Shown: positions 33,026-42,366 of the stretch, in pieces | Numbering within the stretch: position 1 is the stretch's first letter | How the letters are laid out: every line of letters begins with the position of its first letter | Source: a bacterium | GTDB lineage: Bacteria; Electryoneota; RPQS01 | Length of the DNA stretch: 64,000 bases | NCBI GenBank assembly: GCA_023382385.1 | Contig: JAHDVH010000001.1 | Location: 365,511-429,510 of the forward strand | Reading direction: 5' to 3' | The notes under the pieces: generated by a model | The model's database searches: none | Seen by the model: the letters and a program-made list of their open reading frames with translations, nothing else | Told to the model about the DNA's origin: nothing | Program-made: the position numbers and the translations under genes

Positions 33026-34120
33026 TTACTTGACAAACTCCTGCTGATTGACCTTGGTTCCAAGTGTTCCCGAACTTTTTTGAGAACACGCATTCCATAA
33101 CCATTCCAAGATTAAAGACCTAACATCAGACGACTTTGACTTCAGGTGCAATTCGATTTGAAGCAAATTCAACATCAACTCTTGCATTCGAGCGTCCCCG
33201 ATTCGACGAGACGCTTGTATAAAACTATTTTTCTTAAACACTTGGCCGCCAAGCAATCGCTTGAAGTCATCATCTGGCAGCCTGCGCGCGGCCATCCCAC
33301 CGCATAACCAGACTTTTTGAGTCAACAATCGTAACCGACCCAGCAATTCCAACGGTGCCATCCCTTTGTCCATTAATTCACGAGCATCGGCCAAAACTCG
33401 AGAGGCATTTCCCTCCAATAATGCGTCCTCAAACCCGAAAATCTCCACCTCCGCTGTAACTCCGGTTACCCTCATAGCCATCTCCGGCGTGATCTCAGCA
33501 GCCTCCCCCGCGAACAAAATGAGATGTTCAAGCTTTGCTTTAAGGTCGCGCAGCTGAGCCAATGAGTTCTCGATCAAGTAATCTACTGCGGGTCCGGCGA
33601 TCGATTTGCCGGCAGACGCCACAAAGTTGCGAACAAACTTGGCAAGTTCATCACTCCGCAATTCAAAGAACCAATAACTATTCGCATCCGCCTGCAATCT
33701 TTCCAATTCAAACTTCCCGGGCTTGCGCTCCAACGGCTGAATCAGAATCAGACTGCTCGTCGGTGAAGGACTCGCAACATACCGCTTAAGCAACTGCTGT
33801 TTTGCCTCATTGTCCGCCGATTCACGCTGCCTCTTCAAACCGTCCGGATCGACAAGAACAACGACTCTCCGCTTCCCGAACATCGGGAGCGCAGACAGTT
33901 GCGAATTCAGATCTTTCGAATCGAGCGCCGCAGCCTCCGCCTCAAAATAGTCAAAATCCGCGCTCGCCTCACGCAAGAGGTGCCTGCACACAAGGTCTTT
34001 CGCCTCACTTAGCAAGAATTCCTCTGTCCCCCCAAGCAGCACCACAGGGAACGAATGCCCTTCTTCGACCGCCTTGGCAAGACGGCGAAACGTCGGGATG
34101 GAGTCAGCTAACCACTTCAC
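33026..34120 (-). CDS. holA: DNA polymerase III delta subunit
   Basis: The delta subunit opens the sliding clamp within the clamp loader. From GTG 34120 the product is 364 residues, close to family length. It contains VVLLGGTEEFLLSEA near the N-terminus, the LPMFGKRRVVVLVDPDGL segment (clamp-binding region), RDLKAKLEHLILFAG and VTGVTAEVEIFGFEDALLEGN, with the collar domain at the C-terminus, LLTQKVWL. An upstream in-frame start at 34240 would overlap the preceding gene by 137 bases; GTG overlaps by only 17. The C-terminal 30 residues show low conservation. It precedes the ECF sigma gene. Confidence 0.88.
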   Translation of the reverse strand: MKWLADSIPTFRRLAKAVEEGHSFPVVLLGGTEEFLLSEAKDLVCRHLLREASADFDYFEAEAAALDSKDLNSQLSALPMFGKRRVVVLVDPDGLKRQRESADNEAKQQLLKRYVASPSPTSSLILIQPLERKPGKFELERLQADANSYWFFELRSDELAKFVRNFVASAGKSIAGPAVDYLIENSLAQLRDLKAKLEHLILFAGEAAEITPEMAMRVTGVTAEVEIFGFEDALLEGNASRVLADARELMDKGMAPLELLGRLRLLTQKVWLCGGMAARRLPDDDFKRLLGGQVFKKNSFIQASRRIGDARMQELMLNLLQIELHLKSKSSDVRSLILEWLWNACSQKSSGTLGTKVNQQEFVK

Positions 34121-34883
34121 ACTGCTCACGCGCACATGCACTGACGAAATGTTGGAATAATGACTCTTGCTGTTCCGAGTCGCGCATGCGTTCAGGGTGC
34201 CATTGAACAGAAAGCAGGTAAGGATGCGTCTCGTGCTCAAAGACTTCGATTAGTCCCTCTTCAGACCACCCGACAGCTCTCAGGCCCTGACCGAGTTTCT
34301 CAACAGTTTGATGGTGAAAGCTATTCACGTCAATCGAGGTCTCACCGAGAATACTATGCAGAAGCGAACCTTCTTCGAGGCGAACCGAATGAGCTATGCT
34401 GGTAGAACCGGGTGTTTGCAGGTGATGCACCGGTCCGATGTGCGACGGTATATCCTGCACAAGCGAACCACCGAAGGCGATGTTCACAAGTTGAAAGCCG
34501 CGACAAATCGCAAAGATCGGCTTCTCTCGCTCCCAAAACACCTCAAGAAACCGCAGCTCAAACTCATCACGTTCCGGCACGGGAACCTGTTCGGTAGCCT
34601 CAGGTTCCTGCCCGTATCGTGACGGATGGATATCCACGCCGCCGATCAGTACCACACCATCAAGGTGATCTGCATACCGTTCCAATTGATCGCGCTCACT
34701 TGTATATCCGATCAGGAGCGGCAAACCACCTGCCTTGGCCACCCCTTCAACGTAGTTCAAATCACTGAAAATAATGCGGCCCGCCGGAGCGAAGTTTCGC
34801 TTCAAGTCGGGTCCCGCATAGCCCGGAGATATTCCAATCACCGGCACCGTCTGTCCAAACTTTTTCACAGTCTTCATCCTCAA
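34104..34883 (-). CDS. Class I glutamine amidotransferase, gamma-glutamyl hydrolase type (peptidase C26)
   Basis: The 259-residue protein has PVIGISPGYAG at the N-terminus, VLIGGVDIHPSRYG (about 76-89), the nucleophile elbow FAICRGFQLVNIAFGG with Cys (about 122-137) and VQWHPE near the C-terminus with the catalytic His and Glu. This is the pattern of PuuD-like gamma-glutamyl-GABA hydrolases. It could act on gamma-glutamyl amines, folate polyglutamates or peptides; substrate is not determined. It ends inside the holA start and follows uppP, so it has no clear pathway partner here. Confidence 0.85.
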   Translation of the reverse strand: MRMKTVKKFGQTVPVIGISPGYAGPDLKRNFAPAGRIIFSDLNYVEGVAKAGGLPLLIGYTSERDQLERYADHLDGVVLIGGVDIHPSRYGQEPEATEQVPVPERDEFELRFLEVFWEREKPIFAICRGFQLVNIAFGGSLVQDIPSHIGPVHHLQTPGSTSIAHSVRLEEGSLLHSILGETSIDVNSFHHQTVEKLGQGLRAVGWSEEGLIEVFEHETHPYLLSVQWHPERMRDSEQQESLFQHFVSACAREQCEVVS

Positions 34884-35678
34884 TCAATTACCGGTCACAA
34901 AAAGCAGAACAAGCGTGATGACCGAGACAACAACACAGTAGATACCAAAAGGTCGAATTATTCCTCGCCCGAGCAGTCGCAATAGCCAAGCAATCGCGGC
35001 ATATCCTACAAGGAATGCGCTTGCCCCGCCGGCGAGCATGACCGGATCCGTAAACACACCCGACATAGAAGTGTCCTTCAGATGAAGGACAGCTGCACCG
35101 GCGATTGCCGGAATCGCCATGAGAAATGAGAAATCGGCTGCGGAGGCGGGTCGCACTTTGCGAATCATGCCGGCGATGATCGTTGATCCGGAACGAGACA
35201 CGCCCGGCAGAATTGCAATCGCCTGAGCACAACCGATGAACAGCGCCTCGCCGTAACCCATACTCTCAAAAGATCGCGTTCCTGTCGTCCAGCGTGCGCT
35301 GACGATAGCCAGGAGGCCGAAGGCCATCCACATCAGAGCAACAAAGAATGGACTTCCAAACACATGTTCAATCGCGTCCTTGAAGGCAAGCCCAAATACA
35401 ACGGCGGGAAGCGTCGCGATGACGAGCAACATTACAACGCGGAATGCCTCGCCGCGTTTCGCCCCGAACAGATTTGCGATTATCTCAAAGAGTCGCTTTC
35501 GATAATAGATCAGGACCGCAGCCAGCGTCCCGAGATGAACCATAATGTCAAAAGTCAGCTGTGGCTCTCGCAAGCCGAGCACATTTTGCGTGACAACAAG
35601 ATGACCAGAACTGGATACCGGCAGAAACTCGGTGAGTCCCTGCACTATCCCCAGCACAATCGCTTCCCAGAGCTGCAC
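34884..35678 (-). CDS. uppP: Undecaprenyl-diphosphatase (BacA family)
   Basis: UppP removes a phosphate from undecaprenyl diphosphate so the carrier can be reused for cell wall synthesis. The 264-residue polytopic membrane protein has QGLTEFLPVSSSGHLVV (about 14-30) with the essential Glu and the PGVSRSGSTI segment (about 158-167) with the catalytic Arg, and about seven or eight hydrophobic helices. It begins at the stop of the LpoA-like gene and sits with glmS, so the local block has a cell-wall theme. It pairs with uppS at 15441-16139. Confidence 0.96.
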   Translation of the reverse strand: MQLWEAIVLGIVQGLTEFLPVSSSGHLVVTQNVLGLREPQLTFDIMVHLGTLAAVLIYYRKRLFEIIANLFGAKRGEAFRVVMLLVIATLPAVVFGLAFKDAIEHVFGSPFFVALMWMAFGLLAIVSARWTTGTRSFESMGYGEALFIGCAQAIAILPGVSRSGSTIIAGMIRKVRPASAADFSFLMAIPAIAGAAVLHLKDTSMSGVFTDPVMLAGGASAFLVGYAAIAWLLRLLGRGIIRPFGIYCVVVSVITLVLLFVTGN

Positions 35679-37303
35679 TATTTGACCACGGTCAGGTCTT
35701 GACCGTCAAAGGTAAGAATCCGAGAGCGTTGATTCTCTCCGTTTGCTCCGATCTCCGCCCGCACGGACGCGCCGCGAAACTCTCCGACTTCGCGCGCAGC
35801 TTGCACAAAATCCCCGCCGGAAGACTTTTGCTTCGCATAAACCGCGCTGACGAATTGAGCTGCATCCAGGCCCAGAAGCTCCCAGACTGTCGCATCAAGT
35901 GAGTTGTGTGCTTCGTAGTCCGCCAATAACTCGGTCCGAACATCGGCTTCCGGCAGCAGCGGCGCACCTATCAGCATGCCGTCCGTGATGTGCGACTGCG
36001 CGGTTAACGCGCGCTCATCCAGCCACGAACTGTTTCCGACAAGAACTGTGCTGCGAGGCAAGTTTCCAAGCTGCGAACAATAGTTATTGATCTGGTCACT
36101 GGAAAGCGAAAAGAAAAAGGCTTCGTTGGGTCCGGTGTTGCCGCTGTCACTGAATTCCACAGTAGTAGCTTGAACACTGACTTCACCCGCACGCTGATCA
36201 CCGAAGAGCCTTTCACGCTCTTCACGGCTTAACAAGGCATCCACCATGCTGCCACCACGGGCAAGCCGGTCCGGTGCGGAAAAGACGTCATGTAGCTCCC
36301 GTCGCAAAGTCTTTGTTTCCGCAGGATAACTAAGATCCGCATCTAACTCCAGACCGCTATCTGACCCTCTTCTGAACCCTTCACGGTTCGCCTTGCCCAT
36401 ATCGCTATCAGGAGTCAGCATAATCGCGTGTCTAATTCCCAACTCGTGCACAACATACTTCGCCGAATTCGCCGCAATCGTCTCATGACTCGAAAGAAAC
36501 TCTACCATCCCTTCGCACAAAAGCGCAAGTGAATGCGGTGTGCTGGTTATCTTCAGAATCGGAAGGCCGTATTCTTCATTGGCCAGTGCCAAAGCGGTGG
36601 CGGATCCCTCGTCACCCGCGAAAACAATCAAATCTACTTCGCGCTTCGCCACAGAATCAAGCAGCTGAACCGTGCGATACGCGGAACCTGCGGCCCTGAC
36701 GTGCGTCTCAAATGTATTGTTCACCCGTGCCGCAAACTTGAACGCTTCCTCGAGCTGGCGCGGTGCAGGATCATTTGCATCGGGGAAAGCCAGCAGAAGC
36801 AGAACATGCGGACGGTGCTCGCTCCCATAAGTTTCACTCCGTCGTGCAACATTATCCGTTGGAAACAGATACTCAGCTTGCGCAAAACTCGCGTGTTCGG
36901 CAAGAATCTCGGCGGCTCGCTCTCTGAGTCTGGAGTCGCCCGAACTGTCGGCGCACCACTGCAATTCTCGCCGGCTTCGTTCCACGTCTCCCGACAGGAA
37001 TAGCGCCTCCGCCAGTGTAAACCTTGCGAACGGGTAATATACTCCTTGCGGAAAGGCGCGAATGATGCGCTCCGCCCCTCTCTGCGCGGACTCCGGTTCC
37101 TTCAGCGCCAGATCAATCCGCGCAAGCAGATACAGCGAAGCTTCCAACTCTTCACCACACCCGGACAGCAGAATATCCTGAGTGGACTTGCGAGCCGCGG
37201 CAAACTCTCCGGCCTCAAACTGAGTCAGCGCTCGCTTGAGATCCGCCGACTGCGACGCAAACGCCCCGAATGAAAATACCAGAATGGCGAGCAGCAGTCT
37301 CAC
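35678..37303 (-). CDS. TPR plus periplasmic-binding-fold protein, LpoA-like
   Basis: The 541-residue product has a signal peptide (about 1-19), TPR-like helices (about 22-135, ALTQFEAGEFAAARKS and ARFTLAEALFLSGDVERS) and then a type 1 periplasmic-binding fold (about 165-540, including IVFAGDEGSATALALANEEYGLPILK and RHAIMLTPDSDMGKANREGFRRG). This TPR plus binding-fold order is that of LpoA, the outer-membrane activator of penicillin-binding protein 1A. A lipobox Cys is not seen at the signal cleavage site, so it is probably periplasmic rather than a lipoprotein. Branched-chain amino-acid receptors share the second fold. It lies between glmS and uppP, which supports a cell-wall role by inference. 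Confidence 0.65.
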   Translation of the reverse strand: MRLLLAILVFSFGAFASQSADLKRALTQFEAGEFAAARKSTQDILLSGCGEELEASLYLLARIDLALKEPESAQRGAERIIRAFPQGVYYPFARFTLAEALFLSGDVERSRRELQWCADSSGDSRLRERAAEILAEHASFAQAEYLFPTDNVARRSETYGSEHRPHVLLLLAFPDANDPAPRQLEEAFKFAARVNNTFETHVRAAGSAYRTVQLLDSVAKREVDLIVFAGDEGSATALALANEEYGLPILKITSTPHSLALLCEGMVEFLSSHETIAANSAKYVVHELGIRHAIMLTPDSDMGKANREGFRRGSDSGLELDADLSYPAETKTLRRELHDVFSAPDRLARGGSMVDALLSREERERLFGDQRAGEVSVQATTVEFSDSGNTGPNEAFFFSLSSDQINNYCSQLGNLPRSTVLVGNSSWLDERALTAQSHITDGMLIGAPLLPEADVRTELLADYEAHNSLDATVWELLGLDAAQFVSAVYAKQKSSGGDFVQAAREVGEFRGASVRAEIGANGENQRSRILTFDGQDLTVVK

Positions 37304-39127
37304 TTATTCCACCGTGACGCTTTTCGCAAGGTTTCGCGGTTGATCTACGTCGCAGCCCCGATGCACTGCCATGTAGTAGGCCAGCAATTGCAGCGGCACG
37401 ACTGTCAGGAGCGGTGTGAGAAGCGCGTCAGTCTCCGGGACATAGACGACTTCATCCACCCGCTTGACGATCTCCGTATCGCCTTCTGTCGCGATGGCCA
37501 GAACCCGTCCGCCACGTGCGCGCACTTCCTCAATATTGGAAATGACTTTTTCGTATGTTCCGTCGTGCGTCGCAATGAACACAACCGGCATATCGCGATC
37601 AATGAGGGCGATGGGGCCGTGCTTCATCTCGGCGGCGGGGTAGCCCTCTGCGTGGACGTAGGAGATTTCCTTGAGTTTCAGAGCACCCTCTAACGCAACT
37701 GGAAAGTTCAAGCCGCGACCGAGGTAAAGAAAATTATTGCTGTCGCGGTAACGGTGCGCAATGGTTTCAATCTTTTCGCGCGAGGCCAGTATCCGTGAAA
37801 TCTTCTGCGGAATGTCCTTCAATTGCTGCACAAGTTCGCGTCCACGGCCCGCTCCGACGCGTCGACTCCGGCCCATTTGCAGGGCGAGCATGAATAGCAC
37901 CGTAATCTGCGACGTAAACGCTTTCGTCGAAGCGACGCCAATTTCAGGGCCGGCATGAAGAAACACTCCGGCATCCGTTTCACGCGCGATCGCTGATCCC
38001 ACAACGTTACAAATTCCGAATACCGGAGCGCCGTGCCGCTTTGCCTCCCGAATCGCGGCAAGGGTATCCGCGGTTTCACCGGATTGAGAAATCGCAAACA
38101 CGATCGTTCCCGGCTCCAGAATCGGCGAGCGATAGCGGAACTCAGACGAGTACTCGACTTCTACAGGGATGCCTGCAAGTTCTTCGAAGAGATACTCGCC
38201 AACCAAACCGGCATGCCAGCTGGTCCCGCATCCAAGAAAGATAACTCGCTTTGCTTCACTAAGTATCTCTTTCGCTTGGGCCATTCCACCAAACTTGACG
38301 GCACCTTCTTCTATCAAGAGTCGGCCACGCATGGAGTCTGCCACAGTTTGCGGCTGCTCGCAAATTTCCTTGAGCATAAAATGCGCAAAACCGCCTTTTT
38401 CGATGGCCGCGATATCATATGTAATCTGCTCGAGCTTCTTGTCGATTGGCTCATCGGACAACGTGCGATACTCGACTTTGTCTGGTGTCAGCACGGCAAT
38501 CTCGCCGTCTTCCAGATACGTCGCTTCGCGAGTCATGCTTAGGAAAGCCGCAGGGTCGGACGCGACAAAATTCTCACCGTGACCGTGACCGATCACCATC
38601 GGCGAGCCCATCCGCGCGGCGATTACCATTCCGGGATGGTGGCGGCTGACAATCGCAAGCCCGTAGGTTCCCCGAATCAGTCGCAAAGCCTTTTGCACGG
38701 CGCGCGGAAAATCCCCCTCGTAAAGCTCTTCAATCAGATGCGCAATCGTTTCCGTATCCGTGTCACTGGCAAACGCATGGCCACTCCGAATCAACTCCTG
38801 CCGAAGAGAAGAGTAGTTCTCAATGATACCATTGTGCGCAAGCGCAATGGAGGCGGATTCGTCCGTGTGCGGATGAGCGTTGACTTGGTTGGGTGCCCCG
38901 TGCGTGGCCCAGCGTGTGTGTCCGATACCGCTGTGCCCTTTGACAGCCGCGTCACGTACGAGTTGTTCCAAGTTTGAGACTTTACCGGCATCCTTGACAA
39001 TGCGCAATGACCCGTCATTGACGGCAATTCCCGCCGAGTCGTAGCCGCGATACTCCATGCGTTTAAGCCCGGCGATGAGCAAAGGCACGACGTCGCGAGG
39101 ACCGCAATATCCGATTATTCCACACAT
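37304..39127 (-). CDS. glmS: Glutamine-fructose-6-phosphate aminotransferase (isomerizing)
   Basis: GlmS makes glucosamine 6-phosphate, the entry to UDP-GlcNAc for peptidoglycan and lipid A. The 607-residue protein begins MCGIIGY with the catalytic Cys2 of the glutaminase domain (1-240; RWATHGAPN and GHNG-like AHNGIIENY), followed by two SIS isomerase domains (about 285-430 and 460-600) with GCGTSWHAG, SQSGETADT and KEISYVHAEGYPAAEMKHGP. It ends LAKSVTVE as is typical. No glmS ribozyme is recognisable in the 59-base gap from guaA. Confidence 0.97.
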   Translation of the reverse strand: MCGIIGYCGPRDVVPLLIAGLKRMEYRGYDSAGIAVNDGSLRIVKDAGKVSNLEQLVRDAAVKGHSGIGHTRWATHGAPNQVNAHPHTDESASIALAHNGIIENYSSLRQELIRSGHAFASDTDTETIAHLIEELYEGDFPRAVQKALRLIRGTYGLAIVSRHHPGMVIAARMGSPMVIGHGHGENFVASDPAAFLSMTREATYLEDGEIAVLTPDKVEYRTLSDEPIDKKLEQITYDIAAIEKGGFAHFMLKEICEQPQTVADSMRGRLLIEEGAVKFGGMAQAKEILSEAKRVIFLGCGTSWHAGLVGEYLFEELAGIPVEVEYSSEFRYRSPILEPGTIVFAISQSGETADTLAAIREAKRHGAPVFGICNVVGSAIARETDAGVFLHAGPEIGVASTKAFTSQITVLFMLALQMGRSRRVGAGRGRELVQQLKDIPQKISRILASREKIETIAHRYRDSNNFLYLGRGLNFPVALEGALKLKEISYVHAEGYPAAEMKHGPIALIDRDMPVVFIATHDGTYEKVISNIEEVRARGGRVLAIATEGDTEIVKRVDEVVYVPETDALLTPLLTVVPLQLLAYYMAVHRGCDVDQPRNLAKSVTVE

Positions 39128-39186
39128 AAATTGATAACTCCTGCGTCTTCGAGTTTCTACAGATCAAGACACGAGCGCAAGTTTCT

Positions 39187-40728
39187 CTATTCCCACTCCA
39201 CAGTTGCCGGAGGTTTCGTACTGACGTCATAAGCGACACGGTTGATGCCGCGCACTTCGTTGATAATTCGCGAAGACGCTCGACCAAGTAACTCGTAGGG
39301 AAGACGCGTGAAGTCCGCAGTCATAAAGTCATCCGTGTTGACCGCTCGCAGGACACACACGTTCTCATATGTGCGTTCGTCGCCCATTACACCCACGGTC
39401 TTGACCGGCAGCAACACAGCAAAAGCCTGACGGGTTTTATCGTACCAGTCCGCCGTGCGCAGCTCGTGCATGAAAATGGCATCTGCTTCGCGCAAGATAT
39501 CGCAGCGCTCGCGTGTCACTTCACCCAAAACTCTAACTGCAAGACCAGGCCCGGGAAACGGATGTCTGTGCGTAATGGCTCTGGGTAATCCGAGAAGTTC
39601 ACCAAGTTTGCGAGCTTCATCCTTGAACAATTCGCGCAACGGCTCAATCAATCTCAGCCGCAAAGTATCCGGCAGCCCTCCGACATTGTGATGCGATTTG
39701 ATGGTGGCCGACGGCCCTTTGACAGAGACACTCTCAATCACGTCAGGATATAGTGTCCCTTGGGCAAGGAAATCCACTTCTGGATGGCGCGCCGCCTCCT
39801 CTTGAAACACGTCAATGAACAGCCGTCCTATCGTCTTGCGTTTCAGCTCAGGTTCTGTGATTCCGGCTAAAGCTCCAAAGAAGCGGTCCGACGCATCAAT
39901 CACCTCCAGAGCAAGATGACCATGACTGCGAAATGTGGCTTCGATCTGCTCGCGCTCTCCCAATCGGCCAAGCCCAGTGTCCACATAAAAGCACAGCACC
40001 TGACCGGGAATCGCGCGATTTAGCAGCATCGCTGTAACAGCAGAATCCAGACCTCCGGAAAGTGCGCAAAGGACTTTCCGAGTTCCTACGACAGACCGAA
40101 TCTCGGCGACCGCATCATCAATGAACGATTCCATGCTCCATCCACCCAGACAGCCGCAAACATCGTAGGCAAAATTGCGCAACAGCTTGCCGCCATCGGG
40201 CGTGTGCGTGACTTCGGGATGAAACTGGACTCCGAAAGCCGAGTCATCGTTCATCCGCACCGCCGCAACCAATCCTCCTTCGCTCTTGCCCGCCAATTGC
40301 AGCGGGCCGCGAACTTCTTCGATGTGGTCACCGTGACTCATCCACACCTTCATAGGCAGCTCTACATCGCGAAGCCAGCGTGACTGTTCAGTGAACTCTA
40401 CCAAAGCCGGACCGAATTCACCGGAGCTTCCTTTGACAACAGGACTCCCAAAGTGTTCTCCGAGTAGCTGCATGCCGTAGCAAATTCCGAAAATGGGCAG
40501 CTTCAAGTTATAAACTTCTTTAGTGGGATGCGGCGAACCCGGAGCATGAACACTGGCGGGTCCACCGGAAAAGACGATGCCCTTGGTCTCAGGTGTCGCA
40601 ATTTCGTCTGGCGACGCGTTGAACGGGAGGATTTCGCAGTATACCCCCTGCTCGCGGAGACGGCGCGCTATCAATTGTGTGGTCTGACCTCCAAAATCGA
40701 GGATCGCGATGCGCTCAGCGTGCTTCAT
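39187..40728 (-). CDS. guaA: GMP synthase (glutamine-hydrolysing)
   Basis: GuaA aminates XMP to GMP. The 513-residue product has the class I amidotransferase domain (1-195) with FGICYGMQLL carrying the nucleophile Cys, and QFHPEVTHT with the catalytic His and Glu. The ATP pyrophosphatase domain has the P-loop ALSGGLDSAV (about 228-237) and the dimerisation domain ends in PPATVEWE. All family landmarks are intact. It lies four bases into surE upstream. No guaB is in the window. Confidence 0.97.
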   Translation of the reverse strand: MKHAERIAILDFGGQTTQLIARRLREQGVYCEILPFNASPDEIATPETKGIVFSGGPASVHAPGSPHPTKEVYNLKLPIFGICYGMQLLGEHFGSPVVKGSSGEFGPALVEFTEQSRWLRDVELPMKVWMSHGDHIEEVRGPLQLAGKSEGGLVAAVRMNDDSAFGVQFHPEVTHTPDGGKLLRNFAYDVCGCLGGWSMESFIDDAVAEIRSVVGTRKVLCALSGGLDSAVTAMLLNRAIPGQVLCFYVDTGLGRLGEREQIEATFRSHGHLALEVIDASDRFFGALAGITEPELKRKTIGRLFIDVFQEEAARHPEVDFLAQGTLYPDVIESVSVKGPSATIKSHHNVGGLPDTLRLRLIEPLRELFKDEARKLGELLGLPRAITHRHPFPGPGLAVRVLGEVTRERCDILREADAIFMHELRTADWYDKTRQAFAVLLPVKTVGVMGDERTYENVCVLRAVNTDDFMTADFTRLPYELLGRASSRIINEVRGINRVAYDVSTKPPATVEWE

Positions 40729-41495
40729 GGGATAATCTTATTATACTCGTTCGCCCAGCACGAAAGTTCCGGAAGAAACTCATGGTGTGTCAAATCGAAG
40801 TGAATCGGCGTGATTGCGACATATCCCTGCGCAATGGCAATACCGTCGGTATCCGTCTCCTGTAAAGGTAGCTTGTGTCCGTCCATCCAATAATAGATGC
40901 GTCCGCGCTGGTCATTCCTCTTCAAGAAAGTCTCTTTGAACCTCCCTTTACCTTGCCGAACAACACGTGTGCCCATGATCTCATTCAGCGGGAGAGCGGG
41001 AACATTGACATTCAACAACGTTCCTTCAGGAAGTCCCTTCGACAAAATGAGTTCCGCAGTTCTTTTGGCGATCGTGGCGGAGGCTTGGTAGTCAGTGGGC
41101 GTAAACGAGTCCACTGAGATCGCCGCCGCAGGTATACCGTTGATTGCACCTTCCGTTGCAGCAGAAACCGTCCCCGAGTATATAACGGATATCCCCGTAT
41201 TCTCACCGCGATTGATGCCTGAAAGTACCAAGGCCGGAGATTCCGGCAAGAGTTCAGAGAGCGCAAGTTTCACGCAATCTGCCGGGCTTCCGTTGACGGC
41301 GAACGTCCTAAAGGCTCCTTCCAACTCAAAATCAACATAGCGAATCGGCTCGGAAATTGTAATGGAGTGCCCGACTGCGGATTGCTCGCGATCCGGAGCG
41401 ACGACCCAAACCTGCCCTAAGTCAGCGACGGCCCGCACAAGCGCGTGCAGACCGCCGGATTGAATGCCGTCGTCATTCGAAATCAAGATGATCAC
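40725..41495 (-). CDS. surE: 5'/3'-nucleotidase SurE
   Basis: SurE is a metal-dependent nucleotidase of stationary phase. The 256-residue protein has ILISNDDGIQSGGLHALV (3-20) with the metal-binding Asp pair, VVAPDREQSAVGHSIT (about 35-50), FAVNGSPADCVKLAL and LVLSGINRGENTG (about 91-103) with a further metal Asn. It overlaps accD and guaA by four bases each. The specific nucleotide in this organism is unknown. Confidence 0.95.
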   Translation of the reverse strand: MIILISNDDGIQSGGLHALVRAVADLGQVWVVAPDREQSAVGHSITISEPIRYVDFELEGAFRTFAVNGSPADCVKLALSELLPESPALVLSGINRGENTGISVIYSGTVSAATEGAINGIPAAAISVDSFTPTDYQASATIAKRTAELILSKGLPEGTLLNVNVPALPLNEIMGTRVVRQGKGRFKETFLKRNDQRGRIYYWMDGHKLPLQETDTDGIAIAQGYVAITPIHFDLTHHEFLPELSCWANEYNKIIP

Positions 41496-42355
41496 GTGTG
41501 GGCGGCTTCCGCATGCATGAATGCCTTGAGAACCAGCGCGATAGTTGGTTTTAGAGCCTGTCGATTCACAATTCTGTCGAGGAAACCCTTTTCGAGTAAG
41601 AACTCGCTTCGTTGAAAACCGGGCGGCAGGTCCTGCCCGATGGTTTGCTTGATGACTCTCGGACCGGCAAATCCGATGAGCGCGCCAGGCTCCGCAATGA
41701 TTATGTCGCCCAGCATGGAGAAGCTGGCGGTTGTCCCACCAGTTGTCGGATTCGTGATCACGGAAATATACGGAAGCCCCGCGTCGCCAAGTTGCGTCAG
41801 TTTCACGCTGGTCTTCGCCATTTGCATGAGGGAGATCATCCCCTCCTGCATCCGCATGCCGCCTGAGCGAGAGACAAGAATCAGAGCACGTCGTTCGGCT
41901 ATCGCGCGATCCACAGCGCGAGCGATCTTCTCGCCCACTACGCTGCCGACACTGCCTCCCATGAAGGCGAATTCCATGATCCCAAGCTCCACGGGAAATC
42001 CGCTCAGCGAGCAGGATCCGATCGTGATCGCATCATACTTCCCAGTCGCTTTGATGGATGCTGTGACGCGTTCGCTGTATTTCTTGGAGTCTTTGAATTG
42101 CAGAGGATCCTGCGGATGCAGCGTGTGATCGCTCTCCTGCCAGGTGCCTTCGTCGGCGAGCAGTGCGATGTAGGACTCCGCCGGCATGGCGAAGTGGAAC
42201 GAGCACTTAGGACAAACGAGCTGTAGTTTTTCAAGCTCACGCTTGAAGACGATTTCGCCGCAGCTCTCGCATTTCACCCACAGCGAATCCTGCGTCGTCT
42301 TCTTTTGTCCGGGAACGATCGGACCCTTTTCCCTGCGAAACCACTCAAGCGCCAT
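41492..42355 (-). CDS. accD: Acetyl-CoA carboxylase carboxyltransferase subunit beta
   Basis: AccD pairs with AccA to move the carboxyl group from carboxybiotin to acetyl-CoA, starting fatty acid synthesis. The 287-residue protein carries the N-terminal zinc ribbon (CESCGEIVF and VCPKCSFHF, Cys at about 33, 36, 52 and 55), then the crotonase-like core with ELGIMEFAFMGGSVGSVVGEK and RSGGMRMQEGMISLMQMAK and GPRVIKQTIGQ. Length is normal. accA is not in the window. It follows rimI by 11 bases. Confidence 0.96.
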   Translation of the reverse strand: MALEWFRREKGPIVPGQKKTTQDSLWVKCESCGEIVFKRELEKLQLVCPKCSFHFAMPAESYIALLADEGTWQESDHTLHPQDPLQFKDSKKYSERVTASIKATGKYDAITIGSCSLSGFPVELGIMEFAFMGGSVGSVVGEKIARAVDRAIAERRALILVSRSGGMRMQEGMISLMQMAKTSVKLTQLGDAGLPYISVITNPTTGGTTASFSMLGDIIIAEPGALIGFAGPRVIKQTIGQDLPPGFQRSEFLLEKGFLDRIVNRQALKPTIALVLKAFMHAEAAHT

Positions 42356-42366
42356 TTTCAGACTCC

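Noticed and set aside
39128-39186. glmS ribozyme upstream of glmS
   Set aside because: The gap of 59 bases is too short and shows none of the conserved core.
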